DNA of 64,000 nt from Mixophyes australis (lineage: Eukaryota; Chordata; Amphibia; Anura; Limnodynastidae). Positions 36,900-48,358 of this stretch are shown here, one piece after another. Each line of letters begins with the position of its first letter. Positions within the stretch are counted from its first letter, which is position 1. The stretch is taken from contig JAVHZZ010000010.1 in NCBI GenBank assembly GCA_036250195.1, positions 82,446,757 to 82,510,756 of the forward strand, in the 5' to 3' direction. The position numbers and the translations under genes are program-made. Under the pieces are notes generated by a model. The model ran no database searches. It was given only the letters and a program-made list of their open reading frames with translations, and was not told the origin of the DNA.

Positions 36900-37680
36900 A
36901 TATGTGGGTGTGGTCTGCATGAGCCACATATGTGTACACACGCCCTTTCAGTACTCAGCCAATGTTAGAACACAGAATTGCACCAGTGTTCATAGTGGCA
37001 TATGCGTGCACCCACTGGGCATGCGCAGACACTATACGCAGACTGGTATACTTTCCACTCTGCATCAGACCCATAATATACACATACATTGGGGCTGATG
37101 CAGATTTGGCCGCAATTGCACCCCAAATCCCAGGCGCAAATTGCGTTGACTAAAAGAGATGCATTTGCGGGCATATGCAAAGCTGCAACTATTGCCAGAT
37201 ACGTTCAGGTCTGAAACAGTAGCATATGCACCAATAGGCTTCAAAAACCTCTCAAATACAGGAGAAACACCTCCATGTCTCGCATACGTGAATAATTGAA
37301 ATAAACGCGCACACAAAAGCATGTTATATGCATGTGCAAAAAAGAAAGCACCTATTAGCGTCAGTGGAGCATTCGCAAACAGCCAACCACAAGAGGTTCA
37401 CTATTGCCCCTGTGACCTTCATCACAATCATCCGCTATATGCACCTGCTCCACATATAATACGGCTTGGACAGGGGTATATGCGTCCGTGTCCCTTTATG
37501 CATCTGTTTAGCAATTGCGCAAACATACCCTTACTGTACTCAGCCAATAGAATGCCCCTTCCCTCCCCCATACCGCCTCTCTAGGTGCAAGCGGTGCCCA
37601 CTCTCCTGGGCATGCACAGAACAAGTTCACACAAAATATGCTATGCAAACTGGTGTGGTACTGACTCTGCCTTAGCTCCA
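36900..37680. repeat. Possible old repeat pair with ATGCGCA/CTCAGCCAATA blocks
   Basis: Both ends of this stretch carry ACTCAGCCAAT followed by GGGCATGC and later a GCAAACTGGT or GCAGACTGGT block (36954-37050 and 37535-37655). The middle has GGGGCTGATGCAGATTTGG. This suggests two diverged copies of one repeat. Identity is unknown. Confidence 0.4.
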
Positions 37681-37687
37681 ATATGTG

Positions 37688-37693
<6 letters not shown>

Positions 37694-37737
<44 letters not shown>

Positions 37738-37740
37738 TAT
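37694..37740. repeat. (TA)n microsatellite
   Basis: TA run between GTGTGTGCA and AAATAAATA. Confidence 0.97.
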
Positions 37741-37782
37741 GCATATTTATAAGTATGCACACACACACATACAAATCTGAAA

Positions 37783-37843
37783 CACATGATATATATATAT
37801 ATATATATATATAGATATGTCTGTGTGTGTGTGTGTGTGTGTA
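37783..37843. repeat. (TA)n(TG)n microsatellite
   Basis: TA run followed by a TG run. Confidence 0.97.
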
Positions 37844-38436
37844 GTATAGTAGGTGAGAGGTGTGATCCAGGCCTTTGTTTGTTACAAGGGGGTCAGCGGT
37901 GTGTGATTGGTGTCTCTTTATTAGGAAGAGGTGAGAGGTGTATTTCTAGTACGATATGTCCTGACATATTGTGTGTGTGAGTGTCTTTGTGCGGGGGAGT
38001 GGGTCATCTGCCTTTGTGTGAGAACTGACAGAAGGGGGGCATATGGATCATTTTCACATTGCCTGAAATTCTCAGCTGAATTCCCTCTGGCTAATTACGC
38101 ACCGGTCGCTCCTAACACCTGCTTCTCCTTCCAAACAAAAAAAACAAAAAAAAAAGCCCTGTCCCCTTCTAAATACTATCCCTCCACATCCCCCCCTTCA
38201 CCAAGCCCTTGAAGATCTAAGCTGTGGCTATTGTTCCCCTGTATGACGGATGGTAACACGCAAGCATGTACGCTACCAGTGCTGTCACAATGAGGGTTTA
38301 CCCTTACACTGCCGTCCACAAACACACACACACACACAGACGCTTCATCTAAGAATTCAGCAGGCTTGTCTATCTCATCCTGTAAACTTCAGTCACTGGA
38401 TCACCCATTCTTACCTCCATAACAGCTACAGACAGC

Positions 38437-38438
<2 letters not shown>

Positions 38439-38494
<56 letters not shown>
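38439..38494. repeat. (TA)n microsatellite
   Basis: About 27 uninterrupted TA units, the longest TA run in the window. Confidence 0.98.
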
Positions 38495-38498
<4 letters not shown>

Positions 38499-40235
38499 CT
38501 ACAATCAGAAAATAAGAAAAGTAATATCTCAGCATGTTCCTGCAATCAGCAATAGCTATAAATGAAAGCTGTCTAAACTAACATTGAGAATATGTAGTTG
38601 ACAGATCACCAAACCTCATAATTTAACAAAATGTAAGTTCTCTGTATCAAACATAACTCATAACTGTCTAAGATTTACCTCATGAAATATAGTTTAGAGA
38701 TCACCTCATAAAACATATCCAATATTAAAACCTAATTGTTTATCTAATGATCATTGATCATAAGTATAAACCTAGCACTGTCTAAAGTGTGGGCTTGACC
38801 TGGTTTTGACAATCAGCAACACTCCAGTATTCCTTGAAGTACAACTCCTATCAGCCTCATCCAACTGAACTGAGAGTTCAAGCTGGTCCGCACCCTGGAT
38901 CCAGAATCTAGAACTAACCCAGCATGCTTGGGACTGTAGTTCACCAGCACAGTGACAGGGCATGATGGGAGTTGTAGTTCCTTGTCACGACCTTTCCATT
39001 TTCAGTTTACAAACCTATGATGTTGAAGCACCTTTCTACTCAGTGATATTCATTGGCTGGAAGCTCCACGTTGATTTCTAAATATGAATTTATATGGCTC
39101 ATTGTTAGCTCTGGTTCAGATCCCAACAATATAATATAGAGATGTGAGGTTTATTTTTTCCTATAAATTTAGAGGCTCTTCTGAGTAAACCGAACTTTAC
39201 TACAAAAAAGATTACCACAGAGTATTAGTCAAAAATGACACCAGAATCAAAATAGGTGCCTTTGGTGGCTAAATAGGCTTTGTAGTTGCAATCTGCATTG
39301 TTGTATATCAAGATGCATCCACAGTATCCCTGAATGAGCAAAGGTGTTGTACAGTCCATTTATACTGTCAGTACTGAGTGAAAAGGAGGAGACAACAGCA
39401 GGCAAACAAAGACACTTGTGACCTCTCATTTTAGTCTAAGAACTGTTGTAAGGTGTGTTGGCCATATATACCACCATAGTCATTTATATATCAAAAATCC
39501 AAGGGCCTTGTCCATCGCAGCATTAGGGCAAAAGGACAATAGTACACAATCACTGTGCATAGTCCCTATGTATCATAAAGAAGGCACACAATCACGTGGT
39601 AACCCATAAAATAATTTTGGTTTATAAAGACACCTATTAAGTTCATAAAGGTGCAAGGGTATCTTCACGTAGAACAATATGTCTACGAAAGCCATGAAAA
39701 ATGTGCCTCCTAAATGAATAAACATGGAGTGAATCATTGCACAAGACACTAGGATATGTGTGGAGGAAATGTTGTCGTTTTCACACAATGACAAAGTTTA
39801 CAATCAGCTGCTGCTGGGTCCATTAACATATGGCAGCTACAAGTATATAACTAGGTGTAGATTATCTACGCTAAGTATGTACAATGACAGTGCATTTCTA
39901 AAGGTATATTTCATGACTTCTGATCAGTGTTTGCTTCACTGAAATCTCCTACAACTTACAAATAACGTATGAATTCTGGCAAAAAAAAAAAAATGTCCCT
40001 TTATTATAAATGACTTGTCAACTAATGAAGGGTTATTCTTCCATCTGCCCTGCCCTGTCCTCTTTTGACACCTAGGTAATATCACTGCCCCTTGTGCTAT
40101 AACCTCTGGGAAGTTGCTATATATCTCCTGATATAATAATAATAATGGTTGTCTCCACCCCATACCAGCCCTGGTGAAACCAGGCCCGCAATCCTCCACC
40201 AGCTGTCTTGTGAGCTTAGCCTGCAGATTTCTGGT

Positions 40236-40239
<4 letters not shown>
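38495..40239. other. Unannotated intronic stretch near BRSK2 exon 1
   Basis: Holds a foldback fragment (GCATGATGGGAGTTGTAGTTCC, broken across 38960-38981) and otherwise unique DNA. Intronic enhancers are possible here but not visible by eye. Confidence 0.5.

Positions 40240-40271
<32 letters not shown>
40240..40271. repeat. (TA)n microsatellite 115 bp inside BRSK2 intron 1
   Basis: Short TA run followed by an A run, just downstream of exon 1 in gene orientation. Confidence 0.97.
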
Positions 40272-40276
<5 letters not shown>

Positions 40277-40385
40277 AAACATCTATCCTCCACAAGACCA
40301 TTTCTGATCACAGGTCCTCCTACAGAATCATGAATTGCTCCCACCCAATCCTTCCTCCTACATCTTTGTTTCCGGCACTACTCAC

Positions 40386-40479
40386 CTGTCTGCCCCTTTC
40401 CCAGTGTTTTCTCTAGCCGGTATGGGCCAACGTACTGCATGTGCGGTGTTCCACCACCATCTTTCCCAACCGTGGTCAT
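40386..40479 (-). CDS. BRSK2: BRSK2 first coding exon (brain-specific serine/threonine kinase 2)
   Basis: Read on the minus strand, this exon encodes 31 residues plus the first base of a glycine codon. It starts [10 protein letters not shown] and runs into [18 protein letters not shown], which is the N-terminus and the first part of the glycine-rich ATP loop of BRSK/SAD kinases. It is followed directly by a GTGAG splice donor. The start codon is the first in-frame ATG at the head of the conserved block, and the length matches the human N-terminus to within one residue. BRSK2 is an LKB1-activated, AMPK-related kinase that acts in neuronal polarity and vesicle release (family knowledge). The paralogue BRSK1 has a similar P-loop, so the BRSK2 call comes mainly from exon 2 and from the neighbouring TOLLIP gene. 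The residues before QYVGPY diverge from mammalian BRSK2, as expected for this flexible segment. Confidence 0.95.
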
Positions 40480-41010
40480 CTTCCCCTCTCTCTTTCCACG
40501 GGGATCCAGATGCAAGGAAAATCCTCAAGAGAAAAGGGGGGAGGAGGGCTGGGGACGAAGAGGGGGGGGGGGGGGATGGCTGTCTTTGCTTCTTCTCCCC
40601 CCCTCTCTTGCTGGATAAACCTGTCCGTTCTTGTGACGCCCAATTGAAATCCTTTTGGTCCTCACCATCAATAAAGACCTGCTTTTCTCTCCGTCAGCTG
40701 GACCTTGCCGTATGTCCTGTCTAGATGCAGAGTTCTGGAGACTGGATGTAATGAATGAAACAAAAAAAGAAAAAAACACACCCCAATGAAAAACAATGCA
40801 CCCTTCCCTTTTTTTTGTGAGAAGAAAATATATAATGCAGCTTTGATAAAAAAAAAAAAAAGGCAAGCTGGGGAGACAAGGACAGTGTTAAGGTGCAGGG
40901 AGCATGGTGTGGATGCTGCCGTGTTACATACAAGCAGCTCAGCAGGAACCTGCTGATCAGTCCTCACGCTCACTGCTAGAGGTGGGGAGTGAAGGGGGGG
41001 GGGGACATGC
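40480..41010 (-). promoter_or_regulatory. BRSK2: Probable BRSK2 5' UTR and promoter region
   Basis: This is the sequence immediately upstream of the BRSK2 start codon in gene orientation. It is richer in G and C than its surroundings, purine/pyrimidine skewed, and carries a run of 14 C on the sense strand (G at 40562-40575) and a second C-rich run near 40996-41004. No convincing TATA box was seen. The transcription start cannot be placed from sequence alone, so this is a positional inference. The C-rich run could be prone to length variation. Confidence 0.45.
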
Positions 41011-41353
41011 AGCCCTCTGGAGCTGGGATGTTAGCCAGACTAGGATTGGTAGATGCAAAGCTGTTGTCTGGTTGGTGGCAGAAGGATGCATTTTAATTGG
41101 ACTGAGGAGGGGGGTTACCTTGTGTGTAGGGATGTGTGACTGTGCTTGCAACCTTGTATCTATAATGTTTTGTGTGCAAAATATGTGCAATTACATTTGT
41201 GCAACAATAAACTGAATCAACCAAAACAAGAGATTTGTATATTATAATAGTTTCATAAAATATACACTGTTACTTGTCTAGGATTGAAACTGATGTTTGA
41301 GTTATGAATAATATACATTTCAACCATATGACAATTAGAGACACTCACATAAA
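41011..41353. other. Upstream BRSK2 flank
   Basis: Unique DNA with no recognised element. Confidence 0.5.
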
Positions 41354-41528
41354 GGGGTATATTTACTAAACTGCGGGTTTGAAAATGTGGAGATGTTGCC
41401 TATAGCAACCAATCAGATTCTAGCTGTCATTTTTTAGAATGCACTAAATAAATGAAAGCTAGAATCTGATTGGTTGCTATAGGCAACATCTCCACTTTTT
41501 CAAACCCGCAGTTTAGTAAATCTAGCCC
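41354..41528. mobile_element. Family A palindromic MITE, copy 10
   Basis: GGGGTATATTTACTAAACTG at the left; CAGTTTAGTAAATCTAGCCC at the right; AAA on both sides. Confidence 0.93.
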
Positions 41529-42700
41529 AAAGACTCATATAACAGATTTAGAGCACACCGCACTATACATGACTTAGGATGTGACTATTAATTTATGCAC
41601 TGGAAGAAATGTGCTTGTGATAATATGTATCATTAATTGTGTTAATATTTACAACTCACATTTCACCCAATGCATACATTTTAACAGCATTTATTGATTA
41701 TCCAGTACAGAGAGACAGAGAGACACACACTAATTCCATATCAGTTTTCTTGGCAAACATTTCCTTACCAACCTCTAGATTACTTGCAATATTTGCTTTA
41801 TACAAGTCTGTGTACTACTTCCCCCTATAGCTAAAAAATGCTCTAATATTATGCTCTTAATAACCCCACCTCTAACACCCATAGATGCAAGCAGAATATT
41901 TGTAATTTTCATGCAGCTACAGAGCCTATGTTATGTATTATGAATGCAAACAACATGGAACATTTTACATGAATTATTTGCAAACATCTGCACACTTGCC
42001 AACACTCCAATAATATTTCCAGGACCAATATTGTGCAGGGGCTTCTGTATACATTACATGAGATTTTCTGTAAGCGCGAGACACTGAATGACATAGAAAC
42101 GGTATATAACAAAGTACTATGGCATTTTAATTAATCATTTTCACTAAATGCTACAGAATTATAACTGGTAACGGGTCTTCCATACACAACAACAAAACAA
42201 TTCCAAGCAGTGATTTATTATTCGGAAACAGGGACTTTGTGCAGTACTAACACAGAGATGGTTGCAAAACTAATCAAATTGTCTCATATATTTCTGTATT
42301 TTTAAATATACTCCATAATTACTAAGCATTTCTTACAGGTATTCTTAATTTGCTGCAACTGCTATATATAAACCACTGATTTATATATCCAATAATTCCA
42401 TATCACTGCTCTGTTAAAAGTATCATTTTTATCATCAGACATGTTTTACAGACAACTTTATTTTTTCTGAAAATCTATTTATTAACAGGAGTAATTACTA
42501 CAACGCTGCTCCAGGGCTCAGTAACAAAAATAATGTGGTTTAATATTCGCCTATGTTTACCATGAAAAAACTTTTGAATGAAGCAACTCTCATAGGCTGG
42601 AGTGCCTTTGTTTCATCTGTTCCACCAAACAAAAGGCGACAACAACAGTCACTTACTAAAACACACGTGGCTGTAATTCTGCTGCCCAGTTCACCATTTG
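41529..42700. other. Unannotated intergenic stretch
   Basis: AT-rich; nothing recognised. Confidence 0.5.
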
Positions 42701-42762
42701 GGGGTAAATTTATCAAGCTGTGGGTTTGAAAAAGTGGAGATGTTGCCTATAGCAACCAATCA
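42701..42762. mobile_element. Family A MITE half-element, copy 11
   Basis: Only the left arm, GGGGTAAATTTATCAAGCTG through GCCTATAGCAACCAATCA, then it stops abruptly. The right arm is absent. Confidence 0.88.
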
Positions 42763-43994
42763 TGGAACCAAAAATGGACTAATTTGTAAATTGTTACCAC
42801 ACTGATCAAAGCAAAATGCTCAAACATAAAAGGAAAACCCTACAGCTTGCTCTTAATTCATTACAAATAAAACACTTAAATATTTTTATAAAATAATTTA
42901 TTAAATAGGTATTTAACCTTTTTGCCAAGATCAGTAATGAGCTTCATCATGAAGACAAAATAACACTCAAAGCTAATCTGAGAAAAGCAAGAAAAGTGCT
43001 ATTCTATTGCTAAAGAAACCTCACATGAAATCTCACCTAGAGTTTGCCAATAAATATTTGGTAAACCTTCGTACTAAATCAAGGATAATTCTATGGTCTA
43101 ATAAGTCCGTTAGGTGCTATAACGACAAAATTTCTCTAGAATTACTACCTTGAAATGCAGCAATATATGCCTTAGGTTTACATCCACAAAAAAACAATAT
43201 CACTTGTGTCAACAAACAAATAAAGTGTAGTTTGCCCTTGTGGTAAACTATACAATACAATAAATGTGTTAAATACATTCAATGTGCATATATAAACAAT
43301 TTTGTATTCAGATGCTGTGTACTTTCTTCTTGTAATAGGCGTATGAGTTGCTCATTTTTCCAGTGTCATATAAAAAAAAAAACTAAAAAAAATCATCATA
43401 CACATTGTGCTGACAATTATTCAATCTACTGACTCTTAAATCTCTAACATTACAAGACTTTCCCTTTAAACTTGTTCACAAATGTGATTCAATTATACTT
43501 CAAGCCTGCATAGAATTCTTTTTATCCAAAAACATATAGATAAGAATCTCCTTTTTTCCTCTATTATAGAGGTAGATATTTTTAGGATTCAGCCCCTTCT
43601 AAAATGATAAATAAACACTTTTGTAATTCCTTTGGATTATTAATTATGGATTAAAAAAGGACTGTTTCATTCAAAGGAAAGAGTCATTAGTGCAGTTTTC
43701 TTAAAAATGAACAAATATTCTTTGGTACCGAAATATAAATAGATAAAAATATTCCAATATCCAGTCTTAGATCATCTCTCCGATCCCTGTATCAGTGTAC
43801 TCTTAGCCTGTTCAGCACACAACAGGCATGTAAGGAGAACAATCACTGCAGAATGGAAACAACAGGGTGCTGGAAACCTAACCTCACAGTCCTGTCAGTC
43901 TTTTGGAGTAATTTTCACTGGGTATTGGATCCCCCGTTCTCACCACCTAAGGTTATGTTAGAGATTTAAGAGTCAGTAGATTGAATAATTATTA
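42763..43994. other. Unannotated AT-rich intergenic stretch
   Basis: Very AT-rich, without ORFs over 60 codons or recognised repeats. It starts where the half MITE breaks off, so it may belong to another insertion. Confidence 0.5.
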
Positions 43995-44236
43995 GCACAG
44001 GGCCTGATACTGCGTTAGGTGAATCGCAGCATTTTGGCCCCGCCCCCTGTGACAAAATGCCGCGATTCACCACGCCCTGCCCCTCCCACCCCGCCCCCGC
44101 GTGAGGCGGGGCCAAAATGACGTGATTCACCACGAATTGCATCATTTCTACAGCAAGTTGCCGTTTGTGGGATACTTGCCTGCTCTCCCGGAATGTCCGG
44201 GAGACTCCTGAAATTCGGGAGTTGGCAAGTATGGAC
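43995..44236 (+). repeat. Family E repeat, copy 4
   Basis: Left part with GCCGCGATTCACC and GGGGCGGGGCC blocks; right part ATACTTGCCTGCTCTCCCGG and GGGAGTTGGCAAGTAT, inverted to each other. CpG-rich. Two overlapping minus-strand ORFs here are by-products of the high GC. Confidence 0.72.
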
Positions 44237-44480
44237 TGTACATACATTCCCACTACTGCATGTCTTCATTGCTTCATGTAACAGTATAATAAGGGCCTGT
44301 CCTCTCATGTCCATACATCTGTAATATCATCTCCTTGGTCAGTAATATATTTAAAAAACAAAACAAAAAAAAAAGCTTTACTCAGAATAATTAGGCTCAG
44401 TACTGTGTCCTAAAAGCGTCATAAGTGTTATAGATACATTAGTCAACAAGACCACTATTCATCCAGTCATGAATACACGT

Positions 44481-44600
44481 AGCCTTGGGGTTATATTAAA
44501 TTCCTCCCACTGGTTTCCTCACCATATTAATACTGCAAGCAAATCTAGCCTATTCTTTCTAAAGAATTCCTTCCGCTCTACAAAGAAACATATACTATAA
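44481..44600 (+). pseudogene. Possible L2/CR1-type LINE reverse transcriptase C-terminal fragment
   Basis: The plus-strand reading SLGVILNSS followed by HINTASKSSLFFLKNS resembles the LGV-ilDs-LsF-xHI-skssffhLrnI pattern after the reverse transcriptase domain of L2/CR1-clade LINEs (family knowledge). It ends in a stop and no other LINE part was found nearby. Short, old, and based on pattern memory only. Confidence 0.4.
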
Positions 44601-45004
44601 TTCTTTCCTGCGGGGAATTCTCCACTAGTATAATCAAGTTTCTTTACCTTAAGTCTCAAAACATTAAAATCAGTCAGATATAAACCATATATTCACAACT
44701 GTAAATCTGACAAATCATCCCTCTGTAAGGGCCATTTACCAAGCTGCAATTGCTGCTTTTTCAACAGAATGACATAACTTCCCCATTGGCGTGTGCTTTG
44801 TGATCAACTGCCGTCCAAACTGTGACCAGAAAAGAATAATGTCTTCAATTTGCCACCATATTTAATATAACATGAGACGCAGTCACTTACATTTAGATAT
44901 AAGCTACTGTACCGTATCAAGACATCTTATCTACAGTAGTCCCTTATCTCACAATGTGATCTCCCACTTTTTAAACTATATGTAAATACAATAAGCCTCA
45001 CTTA
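44601..45004. other. Unannotated intergenic stretch
   Basis: May contain more of the LINE fragment's 3' side, but nothing is clear. Confidence 0.4.
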
Positions 45005-45179
45005 GAGGTATATTTACCAAACTGTGGGATGGAACAGGTGGAGGTGTTGCCCATAGCAACCAATCAGATTCTAGTTATCATTTAATTAGTACATTCTACA
45101 AAATGACAGCTAGAATCTGATTGGTTGATACAGGCAGCATCTCCACTTTTTCAAACCCGCAGTTTAGTAAACATATCCC
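45005..45179. mobile_element. Family A palindromic MITE, copy 12
   Basis: GAGGTATATTTACCAAACTG at the left and AGTTTAGTAAACATATCCC at the right; TTA at 45002-45004 and 45180-45182 is a clean 3-bp target duplication of Harbinger type. Confidence 0.93.
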
Positions 45180-45892
45180 TTAGAATTATTTTTCGTGCCA
45201 TAAAAATATGAATTTCTATAATGTGCATTTGTACCAAAATGCGTCCATATTTAGACTTGAATGTACTTCAGACGGACAGCCAGTGAGGCAGAACGGAGGC
45301 GGTGTTGGTGGGGGGAGGGGCGAGTGTGAGTTGAGTACAGTAAGATGGGAATGAGACCTAATGGGACTTGTATGTATCCCCAAATACGCTTTTTAGGAGG
45401 TGTATCTTTAGCAGGCACTGGGGGGTTTGATGTAAAGATATGTGATGATGATGACACCAATGGCACTATCTGTCCGATACTTAAGAGTTATTTGTGTGAT
45501 GAACCCTCCAGAGTATAGTACTTTATTCATTAGCATCAAGACTATATTATGTCACATTGTGGCCATCTATCCGAAGTACTTATTTGTTATTTCCATATGC
45601 GCAACTGCAGGAAAGAAGATTCCCATTGGCTTTAGGTAAACAAAGTATATCGGCATATATGTATTTCATTACATTTTGTATGGAAAATGTAACTTTGGCA
45701 TTTAATAATAACACTGTCAAGATACTATTCTCTCTTGTCTATATGTCTATATATATGACACTTCATTCCATTATATTGTGTACAAATAGGATAATGTTAC
45801 TCGCACTTATAACACTGTCAAACAGCATCTCTATGCTATCATGGGACGTCAGCATTGCATTGGAGCGCTTCATGCACGTCTGACATAGAAAT
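45180..45892. other. Unannotated intergenic stretch
   Basis: Short overlapping ORFs (45442-45883) without recognised families. No gene is supported. Confidence 0.45.
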
Positions 45893-46212
45893 GCTGCACG
45901 GTGGCCTGGTGGTTAGCACTTCTGCCTTACAGCACTGGGGTCATGAGTTCAATTCCCGACCATGGCCTTATCTGTGAGGAGTTTGTATGTTCTCCCCGTG
46001 TTTGCGTGGGTTTCCTCTGGGTGCTCCAGTTTTCTCCCACACTCCAAAAACATACTGGTAGGTTAATTGGCTGCTCACAAAGTGACCCTAGTCTGTGTAT
46101 GTATGTATGTTAGGGAATTTATACTGTAAGCTCAATGGGGCAGGGACTGATGTGAATGAGTTCTCTGTATAGTGCTGCGGAATTAGTGGTGCTATATAAA
46201 TGGTGATGATGA
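45893..46212 (+). mobile_element. tRNA-derived SINE, copy 10
   Basis: Complete copy from GCTGCACGGTGGCCTGGTGG to GTGGTGCTATATAAATGGTG with GATGATGA. Confidence 0.94.
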
Positions 46213-47117
46213 TTCCTGCAACTCAAAATAAACAGGTAAGAGAGCAATGTGTGCAAAATAATTTTTGGCATACATTGGAGGGGGAAAATGTGTCAAACTG
46301 TAAACGAGGCTCTATAATTGATGCATTACCAGTGTGTAAACCTGAAATCGTAGTGTGCTGTGTGTACGATACCTGTCCTGAGTCCCTTATGTGCCGGAGC
46401 CTGCAGTATAAATGCATGACCAGCAACAAGACTGCTTGTATACCATAAGGGGGCTAGATGCGGCACAAACATCTGATTATGGTACTTGTGAAACATAACT
46501 CCCCTTTACATCAATCATCCAATCTGGCCCTGGCTGCAGGTCCGTTAGTGCATCAACTTTTAAAAAGATAGGGAATATAATCAATGAATGAAAGATAACA
46601 GGCAGTAATGACTGAACAGTGCATTTTCTTCCTGAGTGATCTTTTTCATGGGTTATATAGATTCTTGCTCAAGTCATATTTATTACATTCAAACTAATTT
46701 CATATAACTACTCTGTTCAACAAACTTTACATCCATCCAACTTTATATCCACCAAAAATCCTCCATTAGCAGCAATTACAGCTTTGCAGATGTTGGACAA
46801 TCTAATTATAACTTTGTGAGGATGTTCAGGAAGAATTTGTACCCACAACTTCTGCAGCTCTTCCCAGAGCTCTCACTGGCTTGTAGGCTTTTTTCCCCTG
46901 GCCTTACTATCAGGCTCATCCCGCAAGAACTCAATTGGGTTGAAATCTGGCGATTGTGCCAACCAATCAGCCGATCAACGACAGTACTTCGGCTCCGTTT
47001 CGTTTCTTCACCAAATAGATGTTGCAAAGCTTAGACATGCTTGGGGTCCTTGTCCTGCTACATACTGAAATTTGCACCAACCAAATGCTGACCAGAAGGG
47101 ATGTCATGACATTGAAA

Positions 47118-47427
47118 CAGGGGCGGATCTAGAAAACTACTGTACCCGGGGCGATTTAGGGGGGGCGATTTAGGCCCCGCCCCTTTCTAACAGTTTAGGC
47201 TGCCAACGGCTGCACAGTATGTGCAGGTCCGTCCAGCCGTGACAGGCAGGGACAGTGTGCTGCCCGGCTGCTCTGATTGTGTTTTAAACACAATCAGAGC
47301 AGCCGAGCAGAACACTGTCCCTGCCTGTCACGGCTGGACGGACCTGCACATACTGTGCAGCCGTCGGCAGCAAGTGTCTGCTAGGGGGGGCGATCGCCCC
47401 GATCGCCCCCCCCTGGATCCGCCACTG
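47118..47427. mobile_element. hAT-like palindromic MITE (family G), copy 2, with 8-bp target duplication
   Basis: Ends CAGGGGCGGATCTAG and CTGGATCCGCCACTG are inverted repeats with two mismatches, and CATTGAAA lies on both sides (47110-47117 and 47428-47435). The interior is a long palindrome around GTTTTAAACACAATCAGAGC with GCGATTTAGG and GCGATCGCCCC blocks. CAGNGG ends plus an 8-bp duplication are hAT hallmarks. It lies inside the Tc1 transposase pseudogene. Confidence 0.93.
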
Positions 47428-47653
47428 CATTGAAAGTAGAAGGGCAACTTTTTTGGTTCATTATTTCTTGCACTCTGTGTAAAACTCTCACATTACCAGC
47501 ACCAAAATAACCCCATACCATTACATTTCCTCCGCAATGCATGACAGAAGGCATTAATTATTCCTCCAGCATTCTTTCATTTGCTCTACATGTCACATAC
47601 GTTCTCCTCTTCGAACCAAACACCTCAAACCTAGACTCATCCATCAATACTAC

Positions 47654-48333
47654 TGTCAGGCGCCGTCCCCGCACTGCTCCTACGTGCCGGGGACGGACGC
47701 CTGTCTCTCTGCCCGGCTCGGGCTCCATTGCCTAGCAACAGGACGGACTTTCGGGTTCTTCACTGCGCACGTATGCGCAGTACACCGTGTCCTGTTGCTA
47801 GGCAACGGGACGCTTCTTTCCCGTTTATCGGCGGTCAGATGCACCTGACCGACGAAATCCACTGCCAACAATCAGGGACCACCAGTAGGTATTTCTGGAT
47901 CTTCCCTCCATGAGTCTGGTGCCAGAGAATTGGTTTCACCAGCTCCAGCGTTCTGTTCTCTGCTTCCTCCTGTATATTGTTCTTCGGTTCCTGACTCATT
48001 GGCTTCGTTCCTGACTGCTCTCTGTCCTGTGATTTGGCTCAGTTGATACCCAGTATTTGACCCTCGGCTTGCCTCTGACATCTCCTTTGGATCACCCCTT
48101 TTCTACTGCACCAACGTTTGGCTTTTTGACCCGGACCGCACAACCATTCCTGTCTCTCCCACTGCCCTGATTACTAAGTGGGAGAACTGCGACCTGCGCA
48201 CCTCTCGCAGCCAAGCCCATACCTCCTTGCGGGGGTCCCTGGTGAATACCGGGGGTGCGTTAGACTCCGCGCCTCCCAGATTAGTTGCGTCAATATCAGG
48301 CATTGGCATCCTCTAAAGGTCATTATCGTGACA
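47654..48333. mobile_element. Solo LTR, about 680 bp, with 5-bp target duplication
   Basis: Starts TGTCAGGCGCCGTCC and ends ATTATCGTGACA, so it has TGTCA...TGACA inverted termini. ACTAC flanks both sides (47649-47653 and 48334-48338). It has no coding region. It includes the inverted pair TTGCCTAGCAACAGGACGG / TCCTGTTGCTAGGCAACGGG. Size, termini and 5-bp duplication fit an LTR retrotransposon (Ty3/Gypsy-like by general look) reduced to a single LTR by recombination. Orientation was not determined. Confidence 0.88.
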
Positions 48334-48358
48334 ACTACTTTTTACAGTCATTCACCAT

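Noticed and set aside
40325..40724. Plus-strand ORF of 129 codons over BRSK2 exon 1
   Set aside because: It is the antisense shadow of BRSK2 exon 1 and its leader; the minus strand has the conserved protein and splice donor.
43966..44314. Overlapping minus-strand ORFs near 44.1 kb
   Set aside because: They come from the GC-rich family E repeat, which lacks stop codons by composition.
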